This document shows, piece by piece, positions 14,377 to 64,000 of a DNA stretch of 64,000 nt. Under the pieces are notes generated by a model. The model saw only the letters and a program-made list of their open reading frames with translations, was not told where the DNA came from and searched no databases. Each line of letters begins with the position of its first letter. The stretch's first letter is position 1. The DNA comes from Syngnathus acus (taxonomy: Eukaryota; Chordata; Actinopteri; Syngnathiformes; Syngnathidae). The stretch covers positions 16,827,956 to 16,891,955 of the forward strand of contig NC_051095.1 of assembly GCF_901709675.1 (NCBI RefSeq), in the 5' to 3' direction. Made by a program: the position numbers and the translations under genes.

Positions 14377-14549
14377 ACATCCCAAAAACATGCGAGTGCA
14401 AATGGTTGTTTGTCTCTGTGTGCCCTGCGATCGGCTGGCAACCAGTTCAGGGTGTCCCCCGCCTACTGCCCGTTGACGGCTGGGATAGGCTCCAGCACTC
14501 CCGCGACCCCCGTGGGGACTAAGCGGTTCAGAAAATGGATGGATGGATC
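14230..14549 (+). mobile_element. tRNA-derived SINE with target-site duplication
   Basis: The head is tRNA-like, with an A box (tggcgcactgggttagcacg, about 14240-14259) and a B box GGTTCGATTCC (14285-14295). A core containing gtgtggagtttgcatgttc and a (GGAT)n tail follow. The 9-bp direct repeat GCTATTCCA flanks it exactly at 14221-14229 and 14550-14558. This looks like a full-length, fairly recent insertion about 0.8 kb past the last DOCK2 exon. Confidence 0.93.
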
Positions 14550-14558
14550 GCTATTCCA
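14550..14558. repeat. SINE target-site duplication, right copy
   Basis: GCTATTCCA, the direct-repeat partner of 14221-14229. Confidence 0.9.
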
Positions 14559-15318
14559 CCCACTTTTTTGACGCTTAACTACTTCCACATAATTCATCCG
14601 ATTCACCTCATTCCACTTTTTGCTTATTCGAAATATTCACACCAAGCATGCGTGTATTTTTTTCCATTCCAAATATTTACCGTTTTCGAGAAATTTCGAT
14701 CCAAAATTTCACCATTCATTCTTTATGGCACAATCAACATTTCTCATTTTTTTTCACATCATTCATCCAATTCACCTTCTTTTACTTTACACATATTCCA
14801 GATATTCATGTCATTAGGGCTTCAAATGTTTTTCCTTGCACAAATTTACCGTTTTTGCAAAATTAACTATATATTCATGTATTTATAAAAATTTAGGGGT
14901 CGTTGTACAAGAGCAAGCAGCATTTTATAGCTGTCTTTTGGCCATATTTTCAAGAGCGTGATATGAATTGATATTCAGAGTCCTCTAGGCGAGTACATCA
15001 CAGTAAGCCATTAATGTTGCATTAGTAGCTTTAGCTTTCCTCACCAATCTTCTGTGCGGATTTTCTTTTCTAAGGCCAGTTTGATTTTGTTCTAAGATGA
15101 GGTACACTTAGAAACAAAATACGACTACGGAAACTAGAGAGCTACGTGATTAGAATGGTAGGGCTGAACCAGGTAAAAAGCTCCATGGAAAACAGCAGTT
15201 TGAACAGCCAGTTAGGCCACAAGGGTCAATTCTGAGCTGTTATGGTCATGTCTTGAATTTCTGCCCATAGCAGTGAAGGCTGCAAATGTATGAATTCCTT
15301 GCAGCAAGAAGAAAAGAA

Positions 15319-15323
15319 TTTAT

Positions 15324-15324
<1 letters not shown>
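15319..15324 (-). terminator. Candidate poly(A) signal for DOCK2
   Basis: AATAAA on the minus strand, abutting the terminal TAA of the long reading of the last exon. If used, the 3' UTR would be only tens of bases. It may instead be a chance A/T-rich match. Confidence 0.3.
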
Positions 15325-58530
<43,206 letters not shown>

Positions 58531-61500
58531 CTGAGAGAAAACACATCCAAACGGAAGGTTTAATTGCAAATTACTGAAAAAGTTCATTTACTAACTTTGG
58601 GCAAACATATTAAAAACAAAAGGACTTTTAGCAAAGATCCTCAAGACTTGTCTAAATGTTCTTTTTAGGTTAAATAATGCTTCAACTGACACCTGTGCTC
58701 AACCTGAGGGCATAGATAGAAGGGAAACCAATGAGAAATGATGCAACCATCTTAAATTTCTTATTTAACCCTCGCCTGAGAATGTATGATATTAATCAAA
58801 CGTCTATTGCGGTTCCATGCATGTCTGCTGCTGTCAGACACACAGCCATCACATCAATCACGATAATGTCGTTGCCTTCTCCTTTGCACTGATTAATCCA
58901 AATCTTTCGTTTGTTCATTTGTTACCTTGGCCTCTAACACACTTCATCATCACAATTAAGTCCATTAAAAAGTGAGGAAGCATCTAATTAGAGACCTTTT
59001 ACAGACCTCATTGACGCTTAAAAGATGCCTTGATATTGTTTTTCTGATATTTGTAGCAAATATGTGAGCCGGCGAAGACAGATGGCCATGAATTGATTTA
59101 AAATTATTCATGTTTCAATCTCTCTGTCCTCACATAAAAGCATAATTTTTCAAGTTTATGAGATGAAAGCATTGTTTTTGAATTGACAGGACATTTACTC
59201 TACTTACTTTAAAAGGACTTGAGCTCATTTTTCTTCTTACAATTTACACCAGCTGCTGAGCCACTCTACAGTGTTTATGTAAATAAACACGATGTCTGGT
59301 TTGGAGATGTTCCAAAGAAATGCTGCCAAATCACTAATAAACAGCATTTGAAGCTTTATGGTAGTTAAATCAGAAATGAACTGGAAGCAGATGAAGCCAA
59401 TTAAAAGATTAACCATTGTTGTTTTAATCCATTTTGGAAGGGGTCATGAATCATTCATATTTAATTTGATACAAATATCTCATGATCCAGCTCCGCCAGG
59501 GTCGGGTGTTAGCATGAAGGCTACCCCACTGGAAAAAAGCAAAGCAAAATCTTCCAGTTTGATTATATGAACATAGAAAATTTATACTGTAATTCAAACA
59601 TGTTTCCACACAATTATCATGGAACAATACTGTAGTTCTTAAGAAGCCAAAAAAGCCCGACTCTTTCAGTAGGTTCTCCATTATTGCAGCAATCAAGCTT
59701 AATGGTCACTTATAAGTATGTTTCATGTTACGATAGAATGTGGATAGAATCACAACTGAGAATGTGGTGAGAGGTGTGTACAGCTCCCACTATTTTAGTA
59801 CGGTACTATCAATATCTGCAAACACAAAGCTGGCACAGAAGGAAAATCAGTATAACTATGAAGCTGATTTGAAAATGCAACATTTTGAAAACAATTTCAG
59901 CTTTCATGAACGTCATTCACAACAACGACAACACAATCTTCAGATATCTTCTCAAAACACCACTAATATTCCTACTACTAATATTAATTATAATGAAATT
60001 CCCAAATAAAAATGATGACTTTGGACAAAAATCCTCAGTCGCATTCAACAACATCTAACTGCAAAATGATCTCTCTCATCCAAGTTGCTGGTTTCTACAA
60101 ATTGGAGCCACCCACACAGACCCCTTCATCTTCTCCTTGTAGACGCAGGTATAGAATCTTGATATGTGTGTATACCCATTAAAAGCCCATCTAGGCTAAT
60201 GCTTGTTAGGTCCATTTTTAACCGAGCTGAGACTGCTTGCTTCCCACCCCTTGGGAGCAGAGAGTGTGCGTCACAAGAGGCCCTCTATGCCTCCCAGCAA
60301 CAATCACATCTAACATTAAAAGCAAGAAAAAGGACCGAGAAAGTAAAAATTAAATACTATAGGGTATGATTACTTGAAAATCCTTCTTGAGAACAGTTTA
60401 AGTTTACTAAAATCGATAAGAGTGAAATATTTTATTCTTCCTGCAGAAAATAAGCACTGGCCTATAGTAACCTGCTGAAGTGCAAAACAATTACATTGAT
60501 ATAAAGATACACAAAAACTTAAATACATCAAATTTACTGCTTTATAAATTGTTGATTCATTCTTCCACTTTCTATTTATAGTGTTTGTCCTCATTCAGGC
60601 TGTGGAAGAGCAGAAGCCAAGTCCTGCTGGCTTTAGGCAAGAGTAGAACTACATCCTGGAAGGGTCCCAAGTCAAAGGCACATCATTTACAGACTAGTGT
60701 AGACAAACAGCCGCTCGGGCGCATAGCCATACCTATGGGCGATTTGGAGTCTTTATTTGAACTACCATGCATGTTTGTGGAATGTTGGAAGGAACTGGAG
60801 CACCCGCTGAAAAGCCATGCAAACTGCACTCAGACAGGCCAAAGGCATGATTCCAACCTGGAGATAAATGTTATTCATTTATGTATTCTTTTTTATCATG
60901 TTGTTAAAGCTGTTTCATAATCAAATCCTAGCCCGGGACTGGTCGCTAGCTAATGGTAATAAATTCCATTTATCTTAGAAAAAACAATTATATGTTAATT
61001 TATCTGATCTGAGGCAACACTGTACAGCCGATTAAAAGGGCGCAATCCATGAACACAACTATAATATGAATCAAATTTAAAGATGGGGAACATTATCTGA
61101 TCGATAGCCTCCAGAGCAGAAAGATAAAAAGGGCAGAAATAATAGTCTGATGAGATGAAAATAAATATAGTGAGGCTCAAAAGGAGCATGCCCACTCCAT
61201 TCATTCTGATCAATAAGGGTAGAGGGCAGTCTTTGTTTTATTAGGGACACACTTGATTAATCTGTCAAAAAGAAAGGAACAAATCATCTTTCTTGCACTT
61301 GTGATGGAGATAACAAAGGCTTGTGTGGCACAGCGGAATTTTTTGTGCAAGCATGACAATTAATCCATCTGCCTTCTGGGGAAGAGCTATAGATTCTTCA
61401 TTAATCAACCCTCTTGAGAATTTCTTTCCCTGGTGAAATCTAGAGCCACCCTTGCAACATGTTCATAATTCAACAAAATAAACTCAGGTGATATTTCCTA

Positions 61501-62725
61501 AATGACAGAACCAGTTTAGGTCTGGATTTAGCTGAGAGGATTTGCTCGCAATTTGACGCCACAAAAGCTTTTTGTTTTTTATTGGTTCAGGAGCCACTCT
61601 GAAAACATAAATAAAATCTAGACTGAAGTGTTAAAGTGCTGGAGGATTGACGAGCGCATTTGCAAAAGTTACACTTTAGAAATATTAATCAGAATGGTGT
61701 GAGGAACATAGTGTTTCTGAAAGGTCTTGACACTTCTGGCTTTGTAGCTGCAGTACATTTCAAGTATTACTTGGGCTTCTTTTTGTGTGATCTGACTCAA
61801 ACTAATGACTCTGTCAGTCAGCATACATAAAAGTGCTTCCGATGTGCAAAAGGAGGACAAGCAAAAGTGAAAGAGCACATTTGAGTAGGGGTGTAGTAGT
61901 CCGTCCAATCACAAGTTGATAGAGAACGGTTCTTCCTATTCCATTGCGGATGTTCCCATCAAAGGACACCTCATAGTTTCAAGTCCAACTGTAGATGACC
62001 AAGTCCATCTTTGACAGAAATCTCCTTCAATGTTTTCTGTATAGTCTTTTGAGTGATTGATAAAGTAGTGGTTCAAAGAGGCAGCTTGCCTAATCCAGGC
62101 ATGACATAAATTCCTGCAAAATATGCTCGACACAATCTGATGCAAGGCTGAAAAGCAAAAAAATATGGAAAGATAATGGGTGGAGTTTCTAAAAGTTCCT
62201 TTCACAATACAACGAGAGCAGCCTGTCATGGGCTATTTTTACTTTTCACTGCAGGTCGAATCACCTAATTCTGATTCAGAGCCAATCGCTTCTCTTGTTT
62301 GACTGTCTCTCTATCTACTTTAAAGCCTTGCATAGTTTAGAACACTCTGCTTACATTTACTGAGCAACTTAAATAACCCCCATACACCCCAAAAACATGC
62401 TTCTTAAACACACGAAATTGAAAGCGCGTGTGACCAAAGTCAACTGGGATTGGGGCAAATTTATACATGACCCAAACGAGGATAGAATGTATATAAAAGA
62501 GGAGAATATCTCTGAATGTTCTGAAACTGTGTTAAAACATCAGTTCTCCGAAAATTATTAAAAATGTTAATTTCCAGTTCCCCGTTTTGGTGTCCCAAAG
62601 AACTTTCTGAGACAAAAAAAGTTTGCACAGGTCACTCGAGGGCATCCAATTACACGTGTGGCTTAACGTCAACCAAATGATATGTGTATGTAACCAGAGT
62701 GCTTTGTCTTACAAGATTGGAGCGT

Positions 62726-62867
62726 CCTCCCACTCCGGAGTGTACGGAGGAAGTCTACGCAGGCACAGGGAGAACAGGCAAACTCCACACAGGAAGGCCG
62801 GAGCCAAAATACGACCCTGCACCTTAGGACCTTGATGTGGACGTGCTAATCAGTTTTCCACCGTGAT
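62726..62867 (-). mobile_element. 5' part of SINE, antisense copy
   Basis: The reverse complement matches the first ~140 bp of the 14230 SINE (gagaacaggcaaactccaca, cggacgtgctaa). It is 3'-truncated and diverged. Confidence 0.75.
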
Positions 62868-63539
62868 GTCATCATTCATACATTATAAATCAATAATTGA
62901 ATTTTAACAGTTACTCTTAAATTTGTAATGATCTATTAATAGAGTTCAACATCTTGATTTTAAGGCATATTTCAACCTTACACAAAGTGTGTGCTGCTTC
63001 ACAAAAAAATGCTGTCACGTTGGCTCGCTTGAGCTACACGGTGACCCTAGGGGCTTTTACTCGGTCGGGTAGAAACACCACCTACACTGGTGTGCTCCTT
63101 CAAGGTCACATAGTTAAAGCGATCGTTTTGAAGTGATTGTGCTTTCAAGTAGAGTGCCACTGCAGCTGACCAAATAATGTACACTGGCAATCCTGAAAAT
63201 ATGTCACTAAATAAAAACTTATTCTTGGTCCAATCCACTCCAAATGACTATCAACTGGCTTTGCAATACTTATACCTTCCCTTTGCCTTTTTATTAGTCT
63301 TTAAGCTATCTTGTAAATACTTGCACTGTTCGTTCTATTGACCAACCACAGCATAATGTACTGCACAAACGCTTACTGAATTGTATTGTTAATAGTTCAT
63401 CCTTCCCAAGCAGTTGAACAGGGTATCCTAGTGTAAAAACCTCTAAACATGTTAACATAAAGATATGATGTAGGAGGAACATATTTTAATGAACCTTTGT
63501 TCTTGTTTTTCATCTGTTATGTCCATCTATATTTTGGTG

Positions 63540-64000
63540 CTAGTAGATAACTTATGATATAGAAGTGCTTCTGGATATTGGAAAAGCGCACCATAAGCTT
63601 TCTTTGGACTTCCTGGACTTTAGCTTTCTGCTGTGCCCGGAACTCCAGCAACAAAAACTAGTATCCTGCTAAAGAACCAAGCAAAAGATTACAAAGTAGC
63701 TATCAGCAGACATATCCTAATCTAAGGGCTACAGTTACCTGACCACACTACCTAGTTTGCTGCTAGCCAATGTGTGGTCACGCAACAATAAGATGGATGA
63801 GCTGAGAGCCAAGGAAACACCTCAATATGAAATCAGGGATGCTGTGCTTGGATTTTTATTCAAAATTGGATCACTAACAGTGCATCAAAGTCTGCGACCC
63901 ACTCAGTCTACTGCTGAGAGTGCACAGCATGCCTCAGGTAACAAAGATCTGCTATTAAAGATGGGTGTGGACGGTGATGCACATTTAAAAATAATCTCCC
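63540..64000 (+). mobile_element. LINE remnant (start of ORF2 endonuclease region), cut by window end
   Basis: Plus-strand pieces read YDIEVLLDIGKAHHKLSLDF and, from 63750, LPSLLLANVWSRNNKMDELR then YEIRDAVL. This is the typical lead-in to the LINE endonuclease domain (LANVRSL.NKMDEL). It may continue past 64000. Confidence 0.65.

Larger units (their letters stand above)
1..15323. other. DOCK2 3' flank: no recognised exon
   Basis: No exon-like coding segment with recognisable homology was found on either strand. The stretch is A/T-rich with scattered repeats, listed separately. Open frames here are short and have no recognisable family. One 83-codon minus-strand frame at 9305-9556 is unusually G/C-rich and Pro/Leu-rich, but I could not assign it. 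Confidence 0.7.
58531..64000. other. DOCK2 intron upstream of exon 1 of window
   Basis: The next upstream DOCK2 exon was looked for and not seen, so it probably lies beyond 64000. The stretch is A/T-rich, with an antisense SINE copy at 62726-62867 and a LINE remnant from about 63540. The non-repetitive segments at 58880-59010 and 61210-61460 carry homeodomain- and GATA-like motifs. Confidence 0.55.

Overview
The window is vertebrate nuclear DNA, almost certainly from a teleost fish. The coding signal is broken into short exons with GT/AG boundaries. Introns are rich in (CA)n, (GATA)n and (CCAT)n microsatellites. The repeats are fish-type: tRNA-derived SINEs ending in (GGAT)n, L2/CR1-like LINE pieces, Tc1-like remnants and small foldback DNA elements. 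The species cannot be fixed from the sequence.

Two protein-coding genes are visible, one inside the other. (1) On the minus strand, 26 exons between 58530 and 15324 encode the C-terminal ~1005 residues of DOCK2, the haematopoietic Rac guanine-nucleotide exchange factor. They cover the second half of the helical scaffold, the whole catalytic DHR-2 domain and the basic C-terminal tail. Reading phase is continuous across every junction. The 5' half of the gene lies beyond the right edge. Exons 3-26 are packed into 12 kb, but the intron between exons 2 and 3 spans 27.2 kb. (2) Inside that intron, on the plus strand, lies a three-exon coding region for INSYN2B (formerly FAM196B), a paralogue of the inhibitory-synapse protein INSYN2A. 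It has a 488-codon disordered exon (41535-43000), a 75-nt exon (46061-46135) and a terminal exon (49930-50113), giving 574 residues. In mammals INSYN2B also lies inside DOCK2, and INSYN2A inside DOCK1, so the nesting is conserved and probably older than the vertebrate genome duplications.

Layout: 1-15323 is DOCK2 3' flank with repeats, including a hAT-like end, a foldback element at 1875-2046 and a SINE at 14230-14549 with target-site duplications. 15324-27409 is the compact DOCK2 exon block. 27410-54630 is the giant intron with INSYN2B, long microsatellites, a terminal-inverted-repeat element at 43833-44150, a perfect 33-bp inverted repeat beside (CCAT)n, an antisense LINE piece and a second SINE family. 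54631-58530 holds two more DOCK2 exons. 58531-64000 is DOCK2 intron with an LINE piece at the very end.

No operons, CRISPR arrays, functional tRNA or rRNA genes, or clearly new protein systems were seen. The most useful points are the nested gene pair, two DOCK2 splice acceptors built on microsatellites, an octamer-rich candidate enhancer in an INSYN2B intron, and several small inverted-repeat elements.
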